The notes under the pieces were generated by a model. The model made no database searches and was not told the DNA's origin. It worked only from the letters and a program-made list of their open reading frames with translations. The translations under genes and the position numbers were made by a program. A DNA stretch of 64,000 nt from Gordonia sp. ABSL11-1 (GTDB lineage Bacteria > Actinomycetota > Actinomycetes > Mycobacteriales > Mycobacteriaceae). Where the stretch lies: assembly GCF_030315685.1 (NCBI RefSeq), contig NZ_JASXSI010000021.1, forward strand, positions 24,362 to 88,361, written 5' to 3'. Each line of letters starts with the position of its first letter. The first letter of the stretch is position 1. Of this stretch, positions 1 through 8,532 are shown piece after piece.

Positions 1-344
1 ATCGACGGGTCCGGCCCGAGCGCGCGGGTGACCACCGTGCCGGTGCGACCGGCGGCCGCGACGTGCTGCGGGATGTCTTTGCGCACATGGTATCCGGACG
101 CGAGGAAGGCCGGCACGAGCAGCGCCGGTCGGTCGACGTCGGCGATGACCTCGGACGGGGTCGGACCGAGGACGTCGACGAACGCCGTGCGCGTCGTACC
201 GACACGGTCTCCGACAGCTTCGGCGATTTCGGCGATCACGTTGACGCCGTGCGGGTTTCGGGTGCCGTGGGCCACCAGTACCGGGCTCACGTCCCGTAGC
301 CGGTCACCGAACGGGAGATCCGGACGGGCATCGTGTCGTCTCAT
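1..344 (-). CDS. Sirohydrochlorin chelatase (CbiX-like), 3' end beyond window
   Basis: Partial gene read leftwards off the window edge; about 114 residues of the N-terminal half are present. After a short leader, the chelatase signature VLVAHGTRN appears with His26 as the likely metal/tetrapyrrole ligand, followed by a region typical of CbiX/SirB (FVDVLGPTPSEV, LLVPAFLASGYHV). Family members insert Fe or Co into sirohydrochlorin; iron insertion gives siroheme. The ATG at 342-344 lies 4 bp downstream of the stop of the HemD-like gene, so it is the last visible member of the nirB-nirD operon. Siroheme is the cofactor of NirB, which supports an iron chelatase role (inference). A cobalt chelatase for B12 cannot be excluded. 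Confidence 0.85.
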   Translation of the reverse strand, partial: MRRHDARPDLPFGDRLRDVSPVLVAHGTRNPHGVNVIAEIAEAVGDRVGTTRTAFVDVLGPTPSEVIADVDRPALLVPAFLASGYHVRKDIPQHVAAAGRTGTVVTRALGPDPS

Positions 345-348
345 CTCC

Positions 349-1524
349 TCAGTCCTCCTCGTCGTCGGCGTCGTACTCGAGGTCGACCGCGAGGCGGTAG
401 CCCCGCTTGACCACGGTCTGGATCATCTTGGGGTCGCCGAGCGCATTGCGCAGGCGCGCGACGGCCACCTCGACGGCGTGCGTGTCCGAGCTGTCACCGG
501 GGAGCGCGGCCAGCAATTCCTGCCTCGACACCACGCGGCCCGGCGATGCCGCCAGGGCCTTCAGCAGTATCAGACTGGTCGCCGACAACTCGCGCAGATC
601 ACCGTCGACCATCACCGCCTGCCCGCGGATCGCGGTGTCGTGACCGTGAATCCGAAGTTCGTGGCTCCGCCGCGGCAACTCCTCGGTGATCAGTCGCGCG
701 AGTGCGCCCAGCCGGAATCGCTTGGGATAGATGGTCGGGATCTGCAACGCCTCGAGCGGTCCCGCGGTCACCGATCCGACACACATCACCGGCACGGTGG
801 TCCGCATCGAGTGCACGAACGCCGACAGCTTGCCGAGTTCCTTGGCGCGGGTCAGGATCGCTGCGGCGGCGGGTGCACTCGTGAAGGTGATCGCGTCGAT
901 GTCGCCGCGCACCACCGCGTGGATCATCCGGTCGATCCGGTCGACGTCGGGATGCATGTTCCATCGGTAGACGGGCACGGGCAGCACCTGCGCCCCCGCC
1001 GCGCGGAGCACGGCGCAGAAGTCCGGCAGTGGCTCCCATTCGGTCGTCGCGCCGTGTAACTGGACGGCGATGCGCACACCCTCGACGCCCTCTTCGAGCA
1101 GACGATCGAGCACCTCCGACGAGGACTCGCTCTCCGGCGACCATTCCTCCCGCAGGCCGGCCGCCCGGATCGCACCCTTGGCCTTGGGCCCACGCGCGAT
1201 GAGCCGGCTCTTGCCGAGTGCGCCGATGAGCGACTCCGCGCTGCCCCAGCCGTCGGCGGCCTCGACCCAGCCGCGGAACCCGATGCCGGTCGTCGCGACC
1301 ATGAGGTCTGGCGGGTCGGCGATGATCGTCTCGGTCACCTTCTCCAATTCGGTGTCGTCGACGAGCGGGAGGATGCGGATCGTCGGGGCGGCCAGGACCT
1401 CCGCGCCGCGCCGGGTCAGCAGGGCGGCGAACTCGTCGGCCCGGCGGGCGGCGGTGATCCCGATCGTGAATCCCGCCAGGGGCAATGCGTCGGCGTCGTC
1501 GGCGGTGTCTCTGCGAGTGCTCAT
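349..1524 (-). CDS. Uroporphyrinogen-III synthase domain fused to winged-helix DNA-binding domain
   Basis: 391 residues. Residues about 15-270 form a HemD-like fold (GFTIGITAARRADEFAALL; ATTGIGFRGWVEAA); residues about 285-380 form an OmpR-type winged helix (LILLKALAASPGRVVSRQELL ending in VVKRGYRLAVD). The same fusion occurs in M. tuberculosis Rv0260c next to narK3 and the CbiX gene (established synteny, from memory). The start was chosen at the ATG that overlaps the nirD stop (ATGA); the longer in-frame extension would lie inside nirD. It could make uroporphyrinogen III for siroheme, or act as a tetrapyrrole-responsive regulator of the nitrite operon. No receiver domain is present, so a classical response regulator is excluded. 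Confidence 0.85.
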   Translation of the reverse strand: MSTRRDTADDADALPLAGFTIGITAARRADEFAALLTRRGAEVLAAPTIRILPLVDDTELEKVTETIIADPPDLMVATTGIGFRGWVEAADGWGSAESLIGALGKSRLIARGPKAKGAIRAAGLREEWSPESESSSEVLDRLLEEGVEGVRIAVQLHGATTEWEPLPDFCAVLRAAGAQVLPVPVYRWNMHPDVDRIDRMIHAVVRGDIDAITFTSAPAAAAILTRAKELGKLSAFVHSMRTTVPVMCVGSVTAGPLEALQIPTIYPKRFRLGALARLITEELPRRSHELRIHGHDTAIRGQAVMVDGDLRELSATSLILLKALAASPGRVVSRQELLAALPGDSSDTHAVEVAVARLRNALGDPKMIQTVVKRGYRLAVDLEYDADDEED

Positions 1525-1952
1525 CGGCGCGGGAAGAACACCTCGACCGTGTCGTCGACGATGTGGACCGCGTAGCTCGGCACCGACATCGTCTCGTCGT
1601 CGAGACATACTCCGGTGCGCAGCGAGAACACCTGCTTGCCGAGCGGGCTGGCGACGGTGGGCTCGCCGTCGCGGTCGCCGGTGACCCCACGGGAGAGGAC
1701 CGCGGCCCGCGCGAACGGGTCGATGTTCCCCACGGCGTACACACGGGTGCGCCCGATCACCGCCTCGCGGTCGGTCTCCACCGCGGGGATGCGGAACAGG
1801 GCGGCCTGCTCGAAGTCCGGGCCGAGCACTCCGACACCGCGCCCGACGGCGAGGTCGGCGATCGCGCAGGCTCGCACCCACTCGCCGGGCACCGAGTCCG
1901 GGTGGTTCGACTCCGACGGCTGATGGGCCGTGGGCTCATGGGCGACGGTCAC
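1521..1952 (-). CDS. nirD: Nitrite reductase (NADH) small subunit
   Basis: 143 residues with a Rieske-like NirD fold: ACAIADLAVGRGVGVL, a middle VYAVGNIDPFARAAVLSRG, then PLGKQVFSLRTGVCLDD. The Rieske Cys/His iron-sulfur ligands are absent, as in the NirD family. It partners NirB in the cytoplasmic six-electron reduction of nitrite to ammonium with NADH. The start is the GTG at 1950-1952, whose GTGA overlaps the nirB stop; its own stop overlaps the next gene by ATGA. The nirB-nirD-hemD-like genes are therefore translationally coupled. Confidence 0.93.
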   Translation of the reverse strand: MTVAHEPTAHQPSESNHPDSVPGEWVRACAIADLAVGRGVGVLGPDFEQAALFRIPAVETDREAVIGRTRVYAVGNIDPFARAAVLSRGVTGDRDGEPTVASPLGKQVFSLRTGVCLDDETMSVPSYAVHIVDDTVEVFFPRR

Positions 1953-4522
1953 GTCGGCACTCCTTCGCGTTCGGTCATGTCGCGGACCATCGTCGGCGAC
2001 CCTGGACCGCCATCACGTGGCGGCATGGCGGGCATGTCGAGCAGAACGGGCACCTTGCGGTCGGCGTCGGCGAAACGGATCGTCGGGTCGACCACCTCGG
2101 GGGCGTTGACGAACGACACGAAGCGCTTGAGCTTCTCCTCGTCCTCGAGCACGGCGGCCCACTCGTCGCGGTAACCGTCGACGTGACGACCCATCGCTGC
2201 TTCCAGCTCGGTGGCCAGTCCCAGGCTGTCATCGCAGACCACCGCACGCAGATGATCCAGTCCACCCTCGAGCGAGTCCAGCCACGGGGCCGTGCGCTGT
2301 AGCCGATCGGCGGTGCGGATGTAGAACATCAGGTACCGATCAATGTAGGCGACCAGCGTCGCGTCATCCACTCCGCTGGCCAGCAGTTGGGCGTGCTTGG
2401 GGCTCTGGCCGCCGTTGCCGGCGACATAGAGGTTCCAGCCGTGCTCGGTCGCGATGACACCGACGTCCTTGCCCCGGGCCTCCGCGCACTCGCGGGCGCA
2501 CCCGGAGACACCGAACTTGAGTTTGTGCGGTGACCGGAGACCGCGATAGCGCTTCTCGAGGGAGACGGCCATGCCCACCGAGTCCTGCACCCCGTACCGG
2601 CACCACGTCGATCCGACGCAGCTCTTCACGGTCCGCAGACTCTTGCCGTAAGCGTGACCCGACTCCATCCCCGCATCGACCAGACGTCGCCAGATCTCCG
2701 GGAGCTGGTCCACGCGGGCACCGAACAGGTCGATCCGCTGTCCGCCGGTGATCTTGGTGTAGAGATCGAAGTCACGGGCGATCTCGCCGATGACGATCAG
2801 TTGTTCCGGGGTGACCTCGCCGCCCGGCATGCGCGGGACCACCGAGTACGATCCGTTCTTCTGCATGTTCGCCAGGAAATGGTCGTTGGTGTCCTGCAGA
2901 GCCGCCTGCTCCCCATCGAGGATGTGATCGCTCGACGTCGACGCCAGGATCGAGGCGACCGTCGGCTTGCAGATCTCGCAGCCCTGCCCCGTCCCGTACC
3001 GGTCGACGAGCTCGGAGAAGGTCCGGATACCGGTCACCGAGACGATCTCGAACAGCTCCCGCCGGGACTGCTCGAAGTGCGCGCACAGCGACTTCGACAG
3101 CTCCACGCCGGAGGCCTCGAGCAGCGACTTGATGCTCGGCACGCACCCGCCGCAGGTGGTACCCGCGGTCGTGCAGCCCTTGATCGCTGCGATGTCGCAG
3201 GCACCCTCGGCGATGGCCGAGCAGATCGTGCCCTTGGAAACACCGTTGCAGGAACAGATCTCGGCGTCATCGGGCAGGGCGTCGAGTCCGACGGCAGGGC
3301 CACCGGCGGGAGCGATCAGCGCGGCCGGATCGCCGGGGATCTCGCGCCCCACCATCGGCTTGAGCATCGCGTACGCGGACGCGTCGCCGACGAGGATGCC
3401 GCCGAGCAGGGTCGTCGCGTCATCGGAGACGACCACCTTCGCATACTTGCCCGCCACCGGGTCGTGGTACACGATCTCCAGGGCGTTCTCGGTGGTCGCC
3501 ATCGCGTCACCGAAACTCGCCACGTCGACACCGAGGAGTTTCAGCTTGGTCGACATGTCCGCGCCCGGGAACGTCGACTGCTCGCCCAGCAGCTGGTCGG
3601 CGACCACCTCCGCCGTGCTGTACCCCGGTGCCACGAGTCCGTAGCAGCGGCCTTCCACCGCTGCCACCTCGCCGATCGCATAGATGTCGGGATCGTCGGT
3701 GCGGCAGCTGGTGTCGACGAGCACACCACCGCGCTCCCCGACACCGAGTCCGGCGTCGCGGGCGAGCTGGTCGCGCGGCCGTACACCGGCGGAGAACACC
3801 ACGAGCGCGGCGTCGATGGTCGAGTCGTCGGTGAGGGTGACGGTGAGTCCGCCGTTCTCGTTGTCGGCGATGTCGGCGGTCCCGACCCCGGTGTGGACGG
3901 TCAGACCGAGATCGGTGACCAGATTCTTCAGGACCGCGCCGCCGCCGTCGTCGACCTGCATCGGCATCAGTCGCGGCGCGAACTCGACGACATGCGGCGT
4001 CATGCCCATCAGCTTCAGCGCGTTGGCGGCCTCCAGACCCAGCAGACCACCGCCGACGACGACACCGGGTGCTCCCGGACCGGCCGCATCCGCCGTCGCC
4101 CGGATCGCGTCGAGGTCGTCGAGGGTGCGGTACACGAAACACTTGGCATTGTCGTGGCCCGGCACCGGCGGGACGAACGCGTAGGACCCGGTCGCCAGGA
4201 CGAGTGCGTCATAGGCGATCTCTCGACCGCCGGACGTCACGACCCGGCGACCGTCGCGATCCACGTCGCTGACGGTCTCCCCCGGATGGGTGACGACCCG
4301 GGTGTCGCCGTCGTAGGTGTTTCCGTCCAGTGCCAGCGAATCACGCTGCCACGAACCGACATACGAGGACAGACCGACACGGTCGTAGGCGGGGTCGACC
4401 TCCTCGGAGACGACCTCGATCCGCCAGGTCCCGTCGGTGTCACGGTTGCGTAGCGTCTGCACGAAACGGTGACCCACCATGCCGTGGCCGGCCACGACGA
4501 CTGTCTTGGATTCGCTGGTCAC
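1949..4522 (-). CDS. nirB: Nitrite reductase (NADH) large subunit
   Basis: 857 residues, normal for NirB. In order: FAD/NAD(P) pyridine nucleotide-disulfide oxidoreductase domain (VVVAGHGMVGHRF near the N-terminus; GVVVGGGLLGLEAANAL in the second nucleotide fold), a BFD-like [2Fe-2S] domain (CSCNGVSKGTIC with GTTCGGC), a second Cys-containing BFD-like segment (GQGCEICKP), a ferredoxin-like half domain, and the sulfite/nitrite reductase core with siroheme-4Fe4S ligands CVGSTWC and CARECAEA. It reduces nitrite to ammonium for assimilation. The start is the GTG followed by TSESKTVVV, preceded by AGGAG; the longer open frame upstream has no family similarity and runs into narK. Confidence 0.95.
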   Translation of the reverse strand: MTSESKTVVVAGHGMVGHRFVQTLRNRDTDGTWRIEVVSEEVDPAYDRVGLSSYVGSWQRDSLALDGNTYDGDTRVVTHPGETVSDVDRDGRRVVTSGGREIAYDALVLATGSYAFVPPVPGHDNAKCFVYRTLDDLDAIRATADAAGPGAPGVVVGGGLLGLEAANALKLMGMTPHVVEFAPRLMPMQVDDGGGAVLKNLVTDLGLTVHTGVGTADIADNENGGLTVTLTDDSTIDAALVVFSAGVRPRDQLARDAGLGVGERGGVLVDTSCRTDDPDIYAIGEVAAVEGRCYGLVAPGYSTAEVVADQLLGEQSTFPGADMSTKLKLLGVDVASFGDAMATTENALEIVYHDPVAGKYAKVVVSDDATTLLGGILVGDASAYAMLKPMVGREIPGDPAALIAPAGGPAVGLDALPDDAEICSCNGVSKGTICSAIAEGACDIAAIKGCTTAGTTCGGCVPSIKSLLEASGVELSKSLCAHFEQSRRELFEIVSVTGIRTFSELVDRYGTGQGCEICKPTVASILASTSSDHILDGEQAALQDTNDHFLANMQKNGSYSVVPRMPGGEVTPEQLIVIGEIARDFDLYTKITGGQRIDLFGARVDQLPEIWRRLVDAGMESGHAYGKSLRTVKSCVGSTWCRYGVQDSVGMAVSLEKRYRGLRSPHKLKFGVSGCARECAEARGKDVGVIATEHGWNLYVAGNGGQSPKHAQLLASGVDDATLVAYIDRYLMFYIRTADRLQRTAPWLDSLEGGLDHLRAVVCDDSLGLATELEAAMGRHVDGYRDEWAAVLEDEEKLKRFVSFVNAPEVVDPTIRFADADRKVPVLLDMPAMPPRDGGPGSPTMVRDMTEREGVPT

Positions 4523-4554
4523 TGGGAGGACTCCTCGATCGATGTCTTTCTCGG

Positions 4555-6027
4555 TCAGGCCATGGCCTTGTCGGGGGCACCCGGATCGGCGGCGGGCCGA
4601 TCCCCCTCCGACGGCGCTGCGACCTGCAGGTCGGTGGTCTCGCTGATCACGATCGGGCGGCGTGCATAGAACCACCAGGTGACCGCGGCGGCCAGCACGT
4701 AAAAGCCCATGAAAATCCAGAAGGCAAGCGTCGCCGACTGATTCGACTTGTAGCTGGCCCGCAGGACCAGGTTGATCCCGACGCCGCCGAGTCCACCGGC
4801 CGCCCCGGCGATGCCGATCAGTGCACCCGACATGCTGCGCGACCACTTGACGCGGCCCAGTCCATTGAGTCCGGACATGGTGTGCGACTTGTGCTCCCAG
4901 ATCGTGGGGATGATCTTGTAGACCGAGCCGTTGGCCAGTCCGGACAGCAGGAACAGCAGGATGAAGCCGACGATGAACGCGGCGAGCACACCGCCGGTGA
5001 TGACCTTGCCATTGGCGTCGGCCACGGAACCGGCGACCACCAGGATCGCCGCCGACAGCGTCATGGCGATGAACGTCCAGAAGGTGACCTTGCCGCCACC
5101 GACGCGGTCAGCCAGCTTGCCGCCGTACGGCCGGATCACCGAGCCGAGCAACGGTCCGATCCAGGCGATCTGCGCCGCGGCGAGCGCTGGCTTCGCGGCG
5201 CCGGCCGAGGTGAAGCTGATGTTGAGGACCTGACTGAACGCGAAACCGAACCCGATGAACGACCCGAACGTGCCGACGTAGAGCAGGCAGATCAGCCAGG
5301 TGTCGCGGTACTTGAGGCAGTCGAGCATCGCACGGCCGCTGGCGGTCTGGTGGTCGAGGTTGTCCATGTAGAGCGCGGCACCGATACCCGCCACGGCCAG
5401 CGCGACGAGGTAGACCGCACAGACGATCTCGGGCTGGTCGGAGGCGAGCCAGATCACCAGCAGACCGATCAGCTGGATCACCGGCACACCGATGTTGCCA
5501 CCGCCGGCGTTCAGGCCGAGGGCCCAGCCCTTGAGGCGCTGCGGATAGAAGGCGTTGATGTTGGTCATCGACGAGGCGAAGTTGCCGCCGCCGAAGCCGG
5601 TGATCGCCGCGACCGCGAGAAACCATCCGAATCCGAACTCGCCGGGGTTCATCATCAGCATCATGGTCAGTCCGGTCGGGATCAGCAGCACGATGGCACT
5701 GAAGATGGCCCAGTTACGGCCGCCGAATCGCGCGGTGGCCTGAGTGTAGGGAATCCGCAGGCACGACCCGACGAGAGTCGCGGTGGCGGCGATGACGAAC
5801 TTCTGATCGAGGCTGATGCCGTACTCGGGACCCATGAACAGGGCCATCACCGAGAACAGCGACCAGATCGAGAACCCGACGTGCTCGCAGATCACCGACC
5901 AGACGAGATTTCGCTTGGCGATGTCGGCGTTGCCGGCGTCCCAGGCCTTGCGGTCCTCGGGGTCCCAGTCGGTGATGGTGTGGTCGCGCGAGAGCGCGGT
6001 CCGCACGGATGCGGGCAGTACAGGCAT
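4555..6027 (-). CDS. narK: Nitrate/nitrite transporter, NarK family (MFS)
   Basis: 490 residues, a hydrophobic MFS protein with about twelve predicted membrane helices. The nitrate-porter signature is clear: GFGGGNFASSMTNI followed by FYPQRLKGWALGLNAGGGN (about residues 145-185), and a second Gly-rich helix in the C-terminal half (GLGRVKWSRSMSGALIGIAG). It would import nitrate or exchange nitrate for nitrite, supplying NirBD, whose gene begins 32 bp downstream. The ATG at 6025-6027 directly precedes PVLPASVRTALSRDH, a normal NarK N-terminus. A 171-bp upstream gap holds the likely operon promoter and an inverted repeat at 6124-6141. Confidence 0.93.
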   Translation of the reverse strand: MPVLPASVRTALSRDHTITDWDPEDRKAWDAGNADIAKRNLVWSVICEHVGFSIWSLFSVMALFMGPEYGISLDQKFVIAATATLVGSCLRIPYTQATARFGGRNWAIFSAIVLLIPTGLTMMLMMNPGEFGFGWFLAVAAITGFGGGNFASSMTNINAFYPQRLKGWALGLNAGGGNIGVPVIQLIGLLVIWLASDQPEIVCAVYLVALAVAGIGAALYMDNLDHQTASGRAMLDCLKYRDTWLICLLYVGTFGSFIGFGFAFSQVLNISFTSAGAAKPALAAAQIAWIGPLLGSVIRPYGGKLADRVGGGKVTFWTFIAMTLSAAILVVAGSVADANGKVITGGVLAAFIVGFILLFLLSGLANGSVYKIIPTIWEHKSHTMSGLNGLGRVKWSRSMSGALIGIAGAAGGLGGVGINLVLRASYKSNQSATLAFWIFMGFYVLAAAVTWWFYARRPIVISETTDLQVAAPSEGDRPAADPGAPDKAMA

Positions 6028-6123
6028 GGGCCATCCAATCGGTTGATGAGCTGGTTGGCCGACGACGGTGTCGGACGATTGCTCATCAACGTAGGGAGCC
6101 TGTGTTGCCGGGATTTTCCCTCG

Positions 6124-6141
6124 CGTGACCGAAGAGTCACG
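6124..6141. promoter_or_regulatory. Inverted repeat in the narK-nirBD promoter region
   Basis: CGTGAC and GTCACG flank a 6-nt spacer, a perfect 6-bp dyad 97 bp upstream of the narK start. A further GTG-rich/CAC-rich stretch lies at 6144-6160. GlnR commonly controls nitrite reductase genes in actinobacteria and uses GTNAC-type half sites, but the spacing seen here does not match a full GlnR box, so the regulator is unknown. Confidence 0.35.
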
Positions 6142-6198
6142 TTGTGCTCACATCCGTCACAGAACCCTGTGAGAAGAACTCGGAGCGTTGACCTGCGG

Positions 6199-7053
6199 CT
6201 AGAGCATCAGACGCACGAGGTCGACGACCCGGTTGAGACCAGGCAGGGCGCCGGAGGTGGCCCGCGGATGCAAGGCGTGCACCGCGAGTCGGAACATCGT
6301 GGCGCGCAGCATCATCTGGGGCCACTCCGGCTGATCGGCCCAGCGTTGCACGAGATCGTCGTCGGCGCCACCCCAGGCCAGCGAGTCGACGACGACGACA
6401 GCGGCCGCCCACGACGCAGGTCGCCAGTACGGCACGATGTCGGTGATCCCAGGCGCCGCCGCACCGGCGAACAGCACGGTGCCGAACAGATCGCCGTGCA
6501 CGACCTGCGACGGCAGATCGACGTTCTTCCGCAGGGTCGCAAGGGTTTTCAGCATCTGCACACTTGCGACCCCGTCCGGCGACGTCGGCTCACCCATCCC
6601 TGCGGCGCGCGCAGTCCGCAGCGGGACGTCCTCCCACGCGGCACGGTCGGCGGCGGTGAACACGTCGACATCGGTGTGCGGCGGGGCCGGCGACTGCAGG
6701 AGAAAACGCGGACGCTCGAGCGACGATGTCGCGGCATGCAGACGATCGGCGACCAGCACGACCTCGTCGTGGCGTGGTTCGGGCGTACCGGCGATGTAGG
6801 TGTCGGCACGCCAGCCGGACACCACGTAGCGCCCGTCGGTCGCACGGAACGGTCGGGCCACCCGCAGACCCTCGACGTACAACGACTCACGGACCGACGC
6901 CGACCACGCGGCCCGCGCGTGATCCGGGACCAGGGAGAGCACGACCTCACCGACACGCCATCCGCCGATCCAGGAGTCACCCATCGGGATCGGTGGGTGC
7001 GCGGTCAGCCCGAACGTGTTCACCACGTGGTCGGGCGGCTCGACGGTCTTCAC
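6199..7053 (-). CDS. TIGR02569-type actinobacterial conserved protein (kinase-like fold?)
   Basis: 284 residues. Ending and motifs (SWIGGWRVGEVVLSLVP; QVVHGDLFGTVLF; ITDIVPYWRPASWAAAVVVVD) fit the actinobacteria-specific family TIGR02569. The VHGDLF segment followed by ITDIVPYWRP resembles the catalytic HGDL and metal-binding D of aminoglycoside-phosphotransferase-like proteins, so a small-molecule kinase fold is a reasonable inference; the substrate is unknown. The start is the GTG at 7051-7053 (VKTVEPPDHVV). It is divergent from the ECF sigma factor, and the shared intergenic region holds a 26-bp palindrome. Confidence 0.7.
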   Translation of the reverse strand: MKTVEPPDHVVNTFGLTAHPPIPMGDSWIGGWRVGEVVLSLVPDHARAAWSASVRESLYVEGLRVARPFRATDGRYVVSGWRADTYIAGTPEPRHDEVVLVADRLHAATSSLERPRFLLQSPAPPHTDVDVFTAADRAAWEDVPLRTARAAGMGEPTSPDGVASVQMLKTLATLRKNVDLPSQVVHGDLFGTVLFAGAAAPGITDIVPYWRPASWAAAVVVVDSLAWGGADDDLVQRWADQPEWPQMMLRATMFRLAVHALHPRATSGALPGLNRVVDLVRLML

Positions 7054-7124
7054 ACCTGCAGAGATTACCGAGCGTTGCAGGCCAAACCCGGCAGCGACTC
7101 GGCAGCGTGGCCGAACACGACGCC

Positions 7125-7150
7125 TCGACTGTGACCCATCCCACAGTCGA
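7125..7150. promoter_or_regulatory. Perfect 9-bp inverted repeat, candidate operator
   Basis: TCGACTGTG and CACAGTCGA are separated by 8 nt between two divergent genes. The arms are perfect. It ends 39 bp before the sigma factor GTG and starts 71 bp from the other gene's start, so it could control both. No T-run follows, which argues against a terminator. Confidence 0.5.
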
Positions 7151-7189
7151 TATCCGTCACGGACGCGGCACCTGCGGTGTCCTTGGTAT

Positions 7190-8092
7190 GTGATCGCCGA
7201 CGACGACGTGTTCACCGACCTCCGGCCCCTGCTGTTCACGGTGGCCTACGACCTGCTCGGATCGGCGGTCGACGCCGACGACATCCTGCAGGACTGCTAT
7301 CTCCGGTGGCGACACCGGCCGGACGGAGACGTCGACGATCCGCGGGCCTATCTCGTCACCACCGTGAGCCGCGCCTGCCTCAATCACCTGCGGACCGTCC
7401 GCCGTCGCCGCGAGACCTATGTGGGCAACTGGCTCCCGGAGCCGATCCGGACCACCGAGGACGCCAGTCGCGATGCCGTGCTCGCCGACTCGGTGTCCAT
7501 CGCGATGCTCCTGGTGCTGGAGACACTGTCCCCGGTCGAACGGGCCGTCTTCGTCCTCCACGACGTGTTCGGGTATCCGCACGCCGAGATCGCCGCGATG
7601 ATCCGCAGATCCGAACCGGCGGTCCGGCAGATCGCACATCGGGCCCGACAGCACGTGCAGGCACGTCGACCCGCCACGGACGACGAGCGGCCGCGGCGGG
7701 AACCGGCCGGCGCAGAGCTCGTCGCGGAGTTCCTCCACGCCGCACACACCGGTGACGTCGACGCACTGCTCAGACTGCTGGCGCCCGACGTCGTGCAGAT
7801 CTCCGACGGCGGCGGACGGGTCCACGCCGCCCGGCATCCGATCACCGGCGCCCACAAGGTCGCCACATTCGCGATGGGCCTGGCCCGGTCGGCGATGTCC
7901 GGTGCGCGGGTGGAACTGTGCACCGTCAACGGCGCGTCGGCCGCGATCTTCACGCTGCACGGAAGCCTCGACTCGGTGGCCGTCTTCGAGGCCGAGCACG
8001 GTCGGATCAGCAGGTTCTACGCGATCCGTAACCCCGACAAACTCACCGCGGTCGACAAACCCCGTCGGCTCGATCGAGGAAGGAATGAGTGA
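7190..8092 (+). CDS. ECF sigma factor with SnoaL-like C-terminal domain (ECF41/SigJ type)
   Basis: 300 residues. Region 2 (LLFTVAYDLLGSAVDADDILQDCYLRW) and region 4 (LSPVERAVFVLHDVFGYPHAEIA with RSEPAVRQIAHRARQHV) occupy residues 1-170. The C-terminal ~110 residues (AELVAEFLHAAHTGDVDALLRLLAPDVV) form the SnoaL-like domain that modulates ECF41 sigma factors in place of an anti-sigma factor. The GTG at 7190 (VIADDDVFTDLR) was chosen because upstream in-frame codons are not sigma-like. The last codons overlap the next gene. ECF41 factors are usually linked to small oxidoreductases; here the partner is an SRPBCC protein. No clear ECF41 promoter motif was found upstream. Confidence 0.88.
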   Translation: MIADDDVFTDLRPLLFTVAYDLLGSAVDADDILQDCYLRWRHRPDGDVDDPRAYLVTTVSRACLNHLRTVRRRRETYVGNWLPEPIRTTEDASRDAVLADSVSIAMLLVLETLSPVERAVFVLHDVFGYPHAEIAAMIRRSEPAVRQIAHRARQHVQARRPATDDERPRREPAGAELVAEFLHAAHTGDVDALLRLLAPDVVQISDGGGRVHAARHPITGAHKVATFAMGLARSAMSGARVELCTVNGASAAIFTLHGSLDSVAVFEAEHGRISRFYAIRNPDKLTAVDKPRRLDRGRNE

Positions 8093-8532
8093 TGGAGACA
8101 GTCACGGTGGAACGCCGTATCGACGCCTCAAGGGAGTCGGTGTTCGCGTGGATCAGCAACGCCCACAATTACACCCGGACGCCGCTGGTCGTTTCCGAGA
8201 GGCTGCGGACGCCGGGTCGCGAGGCCCCGTACGGTACCGGCGCGGTCCGGGTGCTGATCTGGATGGTCGGGTGGTTCGCCGAACGGATCACTGCCTACGA
8301 CCCGCCATATGCGTTCGACTACCACGTGTTCCGGAGCATCCCGCCCTCGCGTCATGAGGCAGGCCGCGTGACCGTCGACGACATCGACGGTCACGCCCAC
8401 GTCGTGTGGACCACGACGTTCGAGGTGGCAATCCCGCTGGTGGGACGCGCGATCACGCGGTGGATCGCACAACCACTGATGGCCTACGCGTTCGGCCGCG
8501 TGCTCGACCGCGCGGCCGACGAACTTCAGTAG
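8092..8532 (+). CDS. SRPBCC (START/Bet v1-like) small-ligand-binding protein
   Basis: 146 residues: METVTVERRIDASRESVFAWI at the N-terminus is the typical polyketide-cyclase/dehydrase strand-helix opening, followed by VVWTTTFEVAIPL and a C-terminal helix (RVLDRAADEL). The ATG overlaps the sigma factor stop (TGATG); a GTG one codon earlier (8089) is also possible. Coupling to an ECF41-type factor suggests that it is part of the same response, perhaps binding a hydrophobic ligand. The 3' end overlaps the convergent moeZ by 7 bp. Confidence 0.8.
   Translation: METVTVERRIDASRESVFAWISNAHNYTRTPLVVSERLRTPGREAPYGTGAVRVLIWMVGWFAERITAYDPPYAFDYHVFRSIPPSRHEAGRVTVDDIDGHAHVVWTTTFEVAIPLVGRAITRWIAQPLMAYAFGRVLDRAADELQ

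Noticed and set aside
2654..4453. 599-codon open frame opposite nirB
   Set aside because: Antisense shadow; the minus strand encodes a complete NirB with all cofactor motifs, and the plus frame is Arg/Asp/Gly-rich without any domain.
6124..6160. Classical GlnR box
   Set aside because: GTGAC half sites are present, but the distance between them is 20 rather than 22 nt and the GAAAC elements are poor.
4330..7134. 934-codon open frame opposite narK
   Set aside because: High-GC antisense artefact spanning narK and the next gene; composition is His/Arg/Gln-rich and no domain is seen.
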